NCBI GenBank assembly: GCA_950097015.1 | Contig: CATNEN010000039.1 | Location: 806,001-870,000 of the forward strand | Origin: Macrostomum hystrix | Lineage: Eukaryota; Platyhelminthes; Macrostomidae | DNA: 64,000 nucleotides | Direction of reading: 5' to 3' | The notes under the pieces: model-generated | Told to the model about the DNA's origin: nothing | Seen by the model: the letters and a program-made list of their open reading frames with translations, nothing else | Database searches by the model: none | Part shown: positions 31,943 through 42,687 of the stretch, one piece after another | How the letters are laid out: the number at the start of each line of letters is the position of its first letter | Numbering within the stretch: the first letter of the stretch is position 1 | Program-made: the position numbers and the translations under genes

Positions 31943-33706
31943 CCATAGTCCTAAACATGTAATATATGCCCATATTTACCATGCAAGGTCAGTGTGCAAT
32001 TGCTGCAGGCCAAAATATTGGAGTGCATTATCAGCATGCACTGCTTCATTAGTGCACAATCTTGGTGTTCAAAGGTAGCTCTATATATTGCATATATAAA
32101 TAATAATACATTCTTTGGCATATTATGCACTTGTTTTAGCATGCAAAGAGTTTTCTTGTTTGTAATTAAGAATTTGAAACATTTTTGACATGCACTCAGC
32201 ATAAAGCTAAGAAATACTTGCTTCGACAGTAGCTAATCAAAAGTGCTTACTATTTAAACTTGAACCCATCATTTAGAACATGGTAAGGCAGGGCTTGGCG
32301 TATGGTAATGTATCATCAACCAAACAGTGTATCTTCAAAACAGAACAATAATTTTGACTCCTTCCTTGGTCTTGCGCAAGACAGAAACAAGCTATTGTGT
32401 TTCACAGAACAACTAATTTGAAAGAAAAGAAATCAAAAAAAATATCTACAAGCTAGGCATGACGTGCACTGAAGCATTAAAAGGAAAGAAAGATATTGAC
32501 GCTTCAGTAGAAATTTTTATTGCAAAATAAATTTTTATTGCAAAAGCATACTTTTTAACAACATTTTTTCAGTATGTACTTTAGACAAAGATTGTATGTG
32601 GTTGCTTGCCAATTAAATGACCATAAATATAGTTATTTATAGAGCATGAAAAATGCTTTCAAATGACATAATTCATGATAGTTCACTCCTTAAAATAAGA
32701 TTAAATCACTCACTCAAATTGTAAAACCGAACATCAAATTCTCCATTTGGTCTGAAGATACATGAAAATCATTGTTTGGTTTTAGATGAAAAGCAGGAAT
32801 AACTTTTTTCTATTTGAAAAAATAGCAAAAGCAGATACTTCTTAGAAAGATGGAACTGTTTTCTATAACTTGGCTTTTGATTTATCATCATATCTTGAAC
32901 AGAAAATCTGTAGCTTAGGTTTGAAGATAAAGAAATACACATTCTTGTTTGGTTGATGATACATTATCATAGCACTCTTTTGAGATAAAATTTCAGAGTT
33001 CCTAGCACATATCTATATCTGTGCTATGAACTTAATACAAAACTCGACACACATTCTCCTTTATTATTTTTTTATACATTTTTGAACTTTTAATAATGGA
33101 TAATAATAAAAAACAAAGAAACAGAGTCAAGGGCCTTTGCCTGATTTATAAAGGGTACCAGAATTATTCCAAACACTTTTTGATGAGTTTCTATGGCACT
33201 AGTTACTTTCTATGGCCACTGCCTGCATAGCGCTACATAGTTGAGCAATGCTTTCCATAAGTTACCCAATGCCCCCTGACTATGTTTCAGCAGACTGCAT
33301 CCTCATTTCTCTGTTTTTCATTGTTATCCATTGTTACAAGTTTAAAATGTCAAAATAATTCAACAAACAAAAGGGAATGTATGCCAAATTCCAATAGGCC
33401 TAGGGTGCCTAGCTAGCTATAGTAAAAATTTACTACAGCAGTAATGGTTATTGTAAGTTATTCGAAGATTCTTTAGTTATGGATATGGGTACGGATATGG
33501 AGAAGATAGACCAATGAAATTTTTTTGACTTTGAAATGCAGTCACATATACAATTCAGATACTGTAGAATTTAGGTTAAGGAACTTAAGGTGGAACTGTA
33601 AAGTTGACATAAAAATAGGTGTGCATATGGTTGTAATATTTCAATATAGAAAAGCTTAAAATTCACTAATTGGATACAATATATATAGCTAGAAACTAAT
33701 GCACCA
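31943..33706. other. AT-rich intergenic stretch, no gene seen
   Basis: There are no supported coding regions, arrays or element ends in this stretch. Confidence 0.5.
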
Positions 33707-33714
33707 CATCGCCC

Positions 33715-34202
33715 GGTCCCAGGTCATTTCGGTGACAAGACATTTCGGTGACAGTCATTTTGGTGACAGAATTGGTCTGTTCGGTGACAACTATCTTTGC
33801 ACCTAAATATGCTGAGAAAACAGCCTTCCACGATCCAGCAGCTGCACTCGCCTTGTCAATCCAAAACTTGAAAAATGATTATTAGGCCTAGGCCTATACA
33901 CATTTAATTAGGAACGAATAACTATTGAAACTATTGACTACTTATTAAATAATTTAATAATTTAACTCATTTAAAGTAAAACCCAGACTTAATCAGAGCG
34001 ATGCAGCTTCTTATTAATGCTTATAGCATTATTTAATTAATACTTTATAAGTGTGCATAGTTAAAATGGAAGGCTGTTTTTTAGCAAATTTAGGTGCAAA
34101 AATAGTTGTCACCAATCTGACTAATTGTGTCACTGAAATGACTTGAGTTGTCACCGAAATGACTGTCACCGAAATGTCTTGTCACCGAAATGACCTGGGA
34201 CC
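33715..34202. mobile_element. MITE with long inverted termini and exact 8-bp duplication
   Basis: The left end GGTCCCAGGTCATTTCGGTG is the exact reverse complement of the right end. The similarity extends about 120 bp inward on each side (ggtgacaactat, tgcacctaaat, acagccttcca). The motif TCATTTCGGTGACA recurs as a subterminal repeat. The flanking catcgccc occurs at 33707-33714 and 34203-34210 without mismatch. The interior is AT-rich with no transposase. An 8-bp duplication would fit hAT, Merlin, Zisupton or P-type elements; the GG start argues against typical hAT. The superfamily is not settled. Confidence 0.9.
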
Positions 34203-34210
34203 CATCGCCC

Positions 34211-37114
34211 CATAGAAGCAAAGCAAGTAAGCTTGTTTTGTCTGTCTCAGTCTGACAAAAACAATTCGATTTAAATGGGAAATGAAGAACGGGACTGGTC
34301 AAAAGGGTGTTGACAATAGCTCTAAATCGGTGCCATAAATTTAGGACGCTCAAACAAACAAATTACTGACATCAAAGCTATTTAAAAAGTTTCAAGTAAA
34401 TAAATCAAAGACCTTTCCGTCAAACGTATGTTGATCCTTTAAACGTAAAAAATTTTTTTTTAAGTTTACCGAAAATTACTGTAGTTTACCGAAATTCGTA
34501 AGTCAAAGATGTGAATCGCAACGCAGACAACAGAAAACTATAAATATTCTAAAATGCGAACCAGCGTGGAAAGAAAATCAGCTAAAATGCATGTTACACT
34601 GTCTAACTTTAAATGTTTTACACGTTCGCGAACTGAATCATTAAAATTTTTCAGAATTAAATAACTATCTGCATGCCCAGACATTAGAGGTGGCCAAAAA
34701 TACATTTACGACATATAGAGGTGCAAATTAATGTATGTCAGAAATATAGCTTATAGCCTGCCTTTTACTTGGAGCCGCCGCTGCCGCAGGAAAGTTGACA
34801 CTGAAATACAGCTCACTATAGCTCCTTACTGTCAAAATCGGTCTGCACGGATGAAAACTTGAAAGGCACGAGCTTATAGCACACGCGGCTATTTATTTAC
34901 CCGGAAAGCAAAGAGCACCTGCATGTCGATAAAAGTGTACATACTAAACAGGACATTCGTCCACTGCAGAGCTCTGAAAGTTGAGCTTTAAGCACAACGT
35001 GCAGGCGAGCATTCAACATGGCTTTTTTATCTTATTCCACGGCTATATTGCTACCTGTATTGATCAGAGCTAGGTTCAAAACTGATCTGATTCCAGGCCT
35101 CGAAATTTTGAAGGATTCAAACCACGATTGCCAAGTTGTGAAACACGATGTACAGGACGGCAGTGACTGTGTGTACAGTGGAATCTGGATTCACTAAACT
35201 TAGCGATGAAAACAAGAATAAAATCAACAGTTTTTTGCTCATTTTCTATTTGAAGAAAAGCACGACATTATGGCCCATTGTTACTAAGGTAATCCGATTT
35301 TTTTACTTTAATATTATACTTTGAGAACAACTGCTCCTTAAGTCGACTAAAGTGATGAGTCTGGTGAAAACAGCTCATTGGGCTGATTTCAGAGTTGAAT
35401 AGGTTCCCCTGTGTATGAATAATTAATTATAAGTTTGCGTGTATAAATTCATTATAAGATGCTCTGATTAGCAGACCAGACAGCGCATGAAATGATTCTG
35501 AAACTATTAAGTTCGTTAAGGTAGCAACACTGAGACAGCGCGACTGCTAAAAAGTTAGCGATAATCGTGGAACCGGCAGAACTTATGATTATTCGAGTGT
35601 ACTCGTAATTACATTGGGACAGAAGAGTGTACCATATTTTCCGTTTCGGGCGCGCACGGGCCAAGGTCTATTGCGCCGGGCTTTCAGATGACGCCTGCCT
35701 TCCCTAGTAGTGCCAGAACGTTTAGTCCGCGAAGACCACTGCGTGCTCCGGGCACGTGAACCAGAGGCGGCAGCGGTCAGGGCGGGGCAGGCAAGCAGCA
35801 TATTGGCCGCGGACAAGTTGCCCAGTTGTACAGAAACGGACGGCACGTTGACGCCTGTAAGCCTCGAGCGCGGTCGGGGCGTGCTTGAAGCTCTTAGCTT
35901 TCCGAGCTCACACTGCAGTAAATTAGTTTTCCATTCGTGTGCACACTAGAAGTGCATGCTGGTGCTCTTTGATTTTCGGATCATGTACTCTGAGCTGGAT
36001 AGGCCTGCAAGACGGCTATCGACCATCTTAGGTGCGCGCATCGTCACCGGATGCTCGCGCAACACCAAGGCGGAAGTTCTGGAGCGTGAGGCCGGGCTGC
36101 GCCCGAAGAGGCACGCCGGTCAGCAACGCCTGACAGCAACGCAAGATACTCAACTCCCCAGTGGTTCAGTTCACCCAGCTGTAAAATGGCCAGCAGCTTC
36201 AGCCACAGAACTTGAATACACAAATACAATGAATATACTCGTAGTATTATAGTATTGTGGCATCAGCTAAGCTTGCAATTTGGGTGTTTGTGGCGTCCCT
36301 CCAGTCCATGGACTGAACAGCTGTACACGGCCTGAAGCGCCACACAAAAGCGATGTACACGCAACTGCGTGAAATTGCGAGCCGTATTGTCATCATAAAC
36401 CACAATTCAAAACTTTATCTGGCTTTTCTAATTCTGATCAGATGTTATTCCTAGATGGCAGGAAATCAGAGTCAATCAAAAGCTATTACAAGAGACTTAT
36501 TGAAATAGACACATTGAGAATACTCACAAAACATCAGGAAATGCTCTCTGTATTTTTAGCCCCATAGCAAATTACTTTCACTTCAATGAAGACCCAAGGG
36601 TGCTTTGACTTGGTTTGCAATAAGCTTCGACTGTATGCAAAGTGACGTCTGTGAAAACATAAATTGTCAAGCATAAAAATTCCAGCTGCCTGTTGCAGCG
36701 CCTGGCCTTCCAAAATGGCGAAATGAACACAAAGCCGGCCAATGCCTGGCAGAGCGAGCAGTTTAAATTGGAATCGCAAAAAGCCAGCGGCAGTCCAAGC
36801 AGAGCACGATCAGCAATGTCCAAGTATTGGACACAGAAAGCCTTTAGCAAAAACAATAGGAATAATACAAAAGGTAAAAATACCAACCACCACAGAGGAA
36901 GCCAAGCCAACCAGTTTATGTACAAAGCTTGCTGGCCTCAGTTTTTATAAAAAATGTATAATGGGAAAATTATGAAATTGATTTTTAAAGCAAACTCAAT
37001 CGGAAAAATCTGTGTCATAATTGCAGAGGGAAAAGTAAAAATTCAGCGGCATGCCAGATAATGATCTGTAAATCTTGAGGGGACGCCTCAGCGGAAAACC
37101 CGGGATTACCCGAA
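34211..37114. other. Intergenic stretch, no supported gene
   Basis: A strong-looking CAG acceptor on the minus strand near 34800 is followed by a short frame CQLSCGSGGSK and stop; it is too little to call an exon. Frames at 35589-35846, 35710-36252 and 36578-36950 show no family features. A perfect 14-bp palindrome cagtccatggactg lies at 36302-36315. Confidence 0.4.
35018..35197 (+). CDS. Possible 59-residue small ORF
   Basis: An ATG frame reads MAFLSYSTAILLPVLIRARF at its start, a hydrophobic N-terminal segment, and ends CVYSGIWIH. It has two cysteines in the second half. No homologue or splice signal is evident and a frame of this length is expected by chance, so this is only a candidate. 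Confidence 0.12.
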   Translation: MAFLSYSTAILLPVLIRARFKTDLIPGLEILKDSNHDCQVVKHDVQDGSDCVYSGIWIH

Positions 37115-38560
37115 GGGAAATCTGAGTGGGAAACACGAAGGGGAAATCTCTGTAGGGAAACACGAAGGGGAAATCTCTGTAGGGAAACACGAAGGGAAAT
37201 CTCTGTAGGGAAACACGAAGGGAAATCTCTGTAGGGAAACACGAAGGGAAATCTCTGTAGGGAAACACGAAGGGGAAATCTCTGTAGGGAAACACGAAGG
37301 GGAAATCTCTGTAGGGAAACCGAAGGGAAATCTCTGTAGGGAAACCGAAGGGCAAATCTCTGTAGGGAAACCGAAAGGGAAATCTCTGTAGGGAAACACG
37401 AAGGGGAAATCTCTGTAGGGAAACACGAAGGGGAAATCTCTGTAGGGAAACCGAAGGGCAAATCTCTGTAGGGCAACCGAAGAGGAAATCTCTGTAGGGA
37501 AAAACGAAGGGAAATCTCTGTAGGGAAACACGAAGGGAAATCTCTGTAGGGAAACCGAAGGGCAAATCTCTGTAGGGAAACCGAAGGGCAAATCTCTGTA
37601 GGGAAACACGAAGGGGAAATCTCTGTAGGGAAACACGAAGGGGAAATCTCTGTAGGGAAACACGAAGGGAAATCTCTGTAGGGAAACCGAAGGGCAAATC
37701 TCTGTAGGGAAACCGAAAGGGAAATCTCTGTAGGGAAACACGAAGGGGAAATCTCTGTAGGGAAACCGAAAGGCAAATCTCTGTAGGGAAACACGAAGGG
37801 GAAATCTCTGTAGGGAAACCGAAAGGGAAATCTCTGTAGGGAAACACGAAGGGGAAATGTCTGTAGGGAAACACGAAGGGGAAATCTCTGTAGGGAAACA
37901 CGAAGGGGAAATCTCTGTAGGGAAACCGAAGGGCAAATCTCTGTAGGGAAACCGAAGAGGAAATCTCTGTAGGGAAAAACGAAGGGAAATCTCTGTAGGG
38001 AAAAACGAAGGGAAATCTCTGTAGGGAAACACGAAGGGAAATCTCTGTAGGGAAACACGAAGGGAAATCTCTGTAGGGAAACCGAAGGGCAAATCTCTGT
38101 AGGGAAACCGAAAGGGAAATCTCTGTAGGGAAACACGAAGGGGAAATCTCTGTAGGGAAACACGAAGGGGAAATCTCTGTAGGGAAACCGAAGGGCAAAT
38201 CTCTGTAGGGCAACCGAAGAGGAAATCTCTGTAGGGAAAAACGAAGGGAAATCTCTGTAGGGAAACACGAAGGGGAAATCTCTGTAGGGAAACCGAAAGG
38301 CAAATCTCTGTAGGGAAACACGAAGGGGAAATCTCTGTAGGGAAACCGAAAGGGAAATCTCTGTAGGGAAACACGAAGGGGAAATGTCTGTAGGGAAACA
38401 CGAAGGGGAAATCTCTGTAGGGAAACACGAAGGGGAAATCTCTGTAGGGAAACCGAAAGGGAAATCTCTGTAGGGAAACACGAAGGGGAAATCTCTGTAG
38501 GGAAACCGAAAGGGAAATCTCTGTAGGGAAACACGAAGGGAAATCTCTGTGGGAAAGCCA
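37115..38560. repeat. 26-29-bp minisatellite downstream of the nuclear receptor gene
   Basis: About 53 copies contain gaaatctctgtagggaaaca followed by cgaagg or cgaagggg; length variants are 25-29 bp. Long blocks recur in the same variant order, for example the rare gggcaaccgaagagg at about 37471 and about 38208, 737 bp apart. The minus-strand frames of 440-549 codons through it (Arg-Phe-Pro-rich) are artefacts of mixed unit lengths. Confidence 0.96.
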
Positions 38561-38651
38561 AGATAAAATACAATGGATTGACCGAAAAGGGGGTTTTTCC
38601 AGTCAATCCAAAGGATGTCTGAAGTGGGAGCGGGAATCTCGGCATGGGTTG

Positions 38652-41021
38652 TCAAGTCTGCAGGCTGTCCCGCATGAGGCTGAGCAGCTGGTCCTGCGGC
38701 AGTGCCTGCACGGCGCCAAACAGGGTCAGCCAGGCGCGACCAGCGCGAGCCACGGGGCCGGCCAGGAGCTGCGCGCAGCGGTCAAAACGCTCGGCGAAGT
38801 CGTGCGGCCCGACAGCGTACAGGTGGGCGTAGAGGGCGCCGGCCAGCCGGTCCAGCGCCGCAGTCCGAGCCGCCTGGCAGGTCGGACATGCGGCAGCTTC
38901 GGTGGCGCTCGGCGCCAGGCCAGCCAGCGCTGCGGCTAGCGCAGCGGCCGTCTCGTCGCCGAGGCTCCAGTCGGCCAGGCGCACCAGTGCCGGGCACAGC
39001 TCGGCGAGGCAGCCAACACCGTCGGGAGCGGCCGCGGTCAGCGCCTCGCACAAGCGGCGCAGCGGGAGGCGAAGGCGGCCGTCGGCGAACAGGCGTAGCT
39101 CGTCGTCCAGCGGGCTGTAGGCCAGGCAGGCGAGCGGAGCAGCGCCGAATGCCAGGGCGGCGCGCAGATGGCCGCGCAGGCAGCAGCCGCCGCCTCCGGC
39201 CGGCCAGACGGGAGCGCAGCCGGCGAAGAAGCCCGTGAGGCGACGCAGTGCGGCCAAGGCCTGGGGTTGGTGGGCAGGGCGAGCAATCGAAAGTTAAGCC
39301 AATCCCTTTCAGCAGATTAGTTCTCAGGTTCGATTTGTGCATCGATGGACTCACCTGCAGGCAGGCATGACCGGCCAGGGGGGGCACCTGCTGCGCCACA
39401 CCTGCTGAGTCGCCGGTGGCGCCCCTGGGCGGCGGCTCCAGCGGCGGTCCAGCCGGCCCGAAGCGCCGGTAGAGCGTCAGAATGCCGGCGGCGATATTGC
39501 GCCGCTCCGGCCCGGCGTCGAGGCTGGCCGGCCGGCGGGCGACGGCGGCGAAGGCGACCCGGAAGGCGGCCTCCTCAACCGCCGGGTCGCACAACAGGCC
39601 CGCCAGAGCAGCCTCGGTTTGGGCCGCGCGGCCGACAAGGCCGGCCAGGGCGGTCCAGGCAGCGTCCGCCGGGTTCGGCGCTGGCTGCAGCGGAGGCGGC
39701 GTTGGCAGCTCGATTGGCGTGGCCTCCAGCTTCACGCAGTCGAATCCATTGTCTGCGGGGTGTGCGTGAAAGATAGTATTCAAGTTGGCACCGGTCAGGT
39801 GGCTTCGGATAAATTTAAAGCAACTTCAGAACAGCTAATCCTCAGTTTCAGACCAGCTAATCCTCAGCTTCAGGGCATCTAATCCTCAGCTTCAGGGCAT
39901 CTAATCCTCAGCTTCAGGACATCTAATCCTCAGTTTCAGACCAGCTAATCCTCAGCTTCAGGGCATCTAATCCTCAGCTTCAGGGCAGCTAATCCTCAGC
40001 ATTAGGGTAGCTAACCAAGAGCATCAGGCAGCTAACCAACAGCTTCAGGGCAGCTAACCAACAGCTTCAGGGCATCTAATCCTCAGCTTCAGGGCAGCTA
40101 ATCCTCAGCTTCAGGGCATCTAATCCTCAGCTTCAGGGCATCTAATCCTCAGCTTCAGGGCAGCTAATCCTCAGCATTAGGGTAGCTAACCAAGAGCATC
40201 AGGCAGCTAACCAACAGCTTCAGGGCAGCTAACCAACAGCTTCAGGGCATCTAATCCTCAGCTTCAGGGCAGCTAATCCTCAGCTTCAGGGCATCTAATC
40301 CTCAGCTTCAGGGCATCTAATCCTCAGCTTCAGGGCAGCTAATCCTCAGCATTAGGGTAGCTAACCAAGAGCATCAGGCAGCTAACCAACAGCTTCAGGG
40401 CAGCTAACCAACAGCTTCAGGGCATCTAATCCTCAGCTTCAGGGCAGCTAATCCTCAGCTTCAGGGCAGCTAATCCTCAGCTTCAGGGCAGCTATATGTA
40501 ATGATCAGGCCCTTAGCCAATCTGAGCGGTCACTGACCCAGCAATGCACCGGCAAAGCCCAAGTCGCCCATGGCAGCCGCGGCGGCGTCCACAGCGGCGA
40601 CTCCAGCGTCGTCCATCTTTGCCGGCATTGTGGAGACTCCAGCAGGGGCTGCGGGCGCAGCTTCTGGCGTCTTGCCCACCTGCATGTAGCTGGGGTCCAG
40701 GCCCACCGAGTAGCACTTGGCCAGGCGGCAGGCCGGGCAATCGTTGCGCGTTTCCTTGGTAACCAAACAGGCGCTTGCAGAGTCCCGCTGTTTCTTGCAG
40801 GCCAGCGTCTTGGATGAGTTGCGCCGAAAGAAGTGCTTGCAGGACTCGCAGCAAACCCGGCCGAAGTTGTAGTTGACGGCGGCGTCCCCGCAGACGGTGC
40901 AGACGCGCTGCTCGGCCGGCTCGCCTGGTCGGGCCTTCTTCTTGGCGTGCCGCTTCCGCTTGGGCAGGGCGCCAGCGAAACTGACGGCACCAGCCGTTGA
41001 CTCGGCGGCTGCGGGCGGCTC
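38652..41021 (-). CDS. Nuclear receptor, NR1-type DNA-binding domain, divergent
   Basis: Three exons (40538-41021, 39355-39752, 38652-39260) join in phase; at least one upstream exon with the start is missing. The first holds basic PKRKRHAKKKARPG, then a zinc-binding domain: CTVCGDAAVNYNFGRVCCES, CKHFFRRNSSK, then ETRNDCPACRLAKCYSVGL. The P-box ESCKH is closest to the ESCKA of DAF-12/DHR96-type (NR1J) receptors. The second zinc finger is odd: nine residues separate its first two cysteines (ACKKQRDSASAC) where five are usual. The remaining two exons form an Ala/Leu-rich, helical C-terminal half of about 335 residues, consistent with a strongly diverged ligand-binding domain, ending SLMRDSLQT. 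Donors are GG|GTCAGT and CAG|GTGAGT. It should be a ligand-regulated or orphan transcription factor. Confidence 0.85.
39830..40495. repeat. 22-bp minisatellite with 175-bp higher-order unit in a receptor intron
   Basis: The basic unit is ctaatcctcagcttcagggc followed by a few bases. A distinctive run (gcattagggtagctaaccaa, then gagcatcaggcagc) recurs at about 40020, 40195 and 40370, giving a higher-order period of 175 bp in three copies. It fills most of the 785-bp intron between the DNA-binding exon and the next. Confidence 0.94.
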
Positions 41022-41044
41022 CTGCAATTCGGAGAATGTCTTAC

Positions 41045-41645
41045 TTTCAGTGCCGTGGGAGCGCGCTATGCGGCAGTGGATTTATTATGGCAGCTTAAAC
41101 TGACTGGGGGTGGGTGGGAGGGCGCTATGCGGCACTGGATTTATTATGGCAGCTTAAACTGACTGGGGGTGTGTGGGAGGGCGCTATGCGGCACTGGATT
41201 TATTATGGCAGCTTAAACTGACTGGGGGTGGGTGGGAGGGCGCTATGCGGCAGTGGATTTATTATGGCAGCTTGAACTGACTGGGGTGGGTGGGAGGGCG
41301 CTATGCGACAGTGGATTTATTATGGCAGCTTGAACTGACTGGGGGTGGGTGGGAGGGCGCTATGCGACAGTGGATTTATTATGGCAGCTTGAACTGACTG
41401 GGGGTGGGTGGGAGGGCGCTATGCGACAGTGGATTTATTATGGCAGCTTGAACTGACTGGGGTGGGTGGGAGGGCGCTATGCGACAGTGGATTTATTATG
41501 GCAGCTTGAACTGACTGGGGTGGGTGGGAGGGCGCTATGCGACAGTGGATTTATTATGGCAGCTTGAACTGACTGGAGGTGGGTGGGAGGGCGCTATGCG
41601 GCACTGGATTTATTAGGGCAGATTGAACTGACTGGGGGTGGGCGG
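41045..41645. repeat. 60-bp minisatellite, about 10 copies, upstream of the receptor DNA-binding exon
   Basis: Each unit contains gcgctatgcggcagtggatt and tattatggcagcttgaactg. Variants (ggcact/gacagt, aaac/gaac) sort into left and right halves of the array. It begins 24 bp from the acceptor of the DNA-binding exon. Confidence 0.95.
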
Positions 41646-41849
41646 AGCGATAACAAAAGTGGGTTGGGGTGCGCGATTGAGGGAAAGAGAAAGAGGCTAG
41701 CAGGTGAGACGCGGACGAATCGGAAGACGGCGGAACGAGATCAAAGGTAGAGAGAACTAGACAAAATTAGAGCAAGGTGAGAACTGACTGTAAAGAAACC
41801 GAGAAACCGAAGGTAAACATACGGATTTTTAAATAAGACAGAAAGGGGA

Positions 41850-42345
41850 TTTTAAATCAGAGAGAAAAAGGATTTTAAAATCAGACAGAAAAGGGATTTT
41901 AAAATCAGACAGAAAAAGGATTTAAAAATCAGACAGAAAAAGGAAAGAAAAAGACAAAAAGGTGATTTGAGGTTGAGGATCAGACAAAAATGTGATTTGA
42001 GGTTGAGGATCAGTAAAAAATTGATTTGAGGATCAGACAAAAAGGTGATTTGAGGATCAGACAGAAAGGTGATTTGAGGACCAGACAGAAAGGTGATTTG
42101 AGGATCAGACAGAAAGGTGATTTGAGGATCAGACAGAAAGGTGATTTGAGGACCAGACAGAAAGGTGATTTGAGGATCAGACAAAAATGTGATTTGAGGA
42201 TCAGACAAAAGGTGATTTGAGGATCAGACAGAAAGGTGATTTGAGGACCAGACAGAAAGGTGATTTGAGGATCAGACAGAAAGGTGATTTGAGGATCAGA
42301 CAAAAATGTGATTTGAGGATCAGGCAAAAATGTGATTTAAGGAGA
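41850..42345. repeat. 24-bp minisatellite, intron or intergenic
   Basis: Units of about 24 bp contain gatttgaggatcagacagaa, with more diverged copies at the left end. It lies between the nuclear receptor exon and the C-terminal exon of the next gene. Confidence 0.92.
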
Positions 42346-42687
42346 GAAAGGAAATCAGGATAGGGGGTAGTTAAAATCCTAGAATTATGAATATTCAAGA
42401 CTCAAAGCAAGACAAGGTTTAGAACATAGTGCACATAGAGACCTCTGTAATGAATTTACAATTTGTATTTCTAAACACATTCAACAATTGACATGAATAG
42501 CTGTAAAATACATTATCGCGCACATTATTTTGCTACAGCAGAACAGCCTACACTCACTGACAGTGAGAACGTTACAAGCAAGAATGCAAACAGCGCGTGC
42601 CATCGCTGACAGCATTAAAGTGGAGATCCAGAGCAAGCTAAGAAATAAATTGGCTACAGGAAAAGCTTGGCAAGGGTCTCATTGTCC

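Noticed and set aside
31374-32078. ORF of 234 codons (GKARHGKVEVW repeat) and minus-strand counterparts
   Set aside because: An 11-codon minisatellite unit open on both strands, outside any recognised gene.
36578-36925. Minus-strand ORF with a hydrophobic N terminus as a membrane protein
   Set aside because: AT-rich DNA read as Phe/Leu; no conserved motif or splice support, and other frames are equally open.
36996-38655. Overlapping minus-strand ORFs of 440-549 codons (Arg/Phe/Pro-rich)
   Set aside because: They are translations of the 26-29-bp minisatellite in every frame. The periodic composition follows the DNA unit, with no start context or homology.
38702-39776. Long plus-strand Arg/Ala-rich ORFs opposite the nuclear receptor exons
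   Set aside because: High-GC antisense frames of coding exons; no domain or splice evidence.
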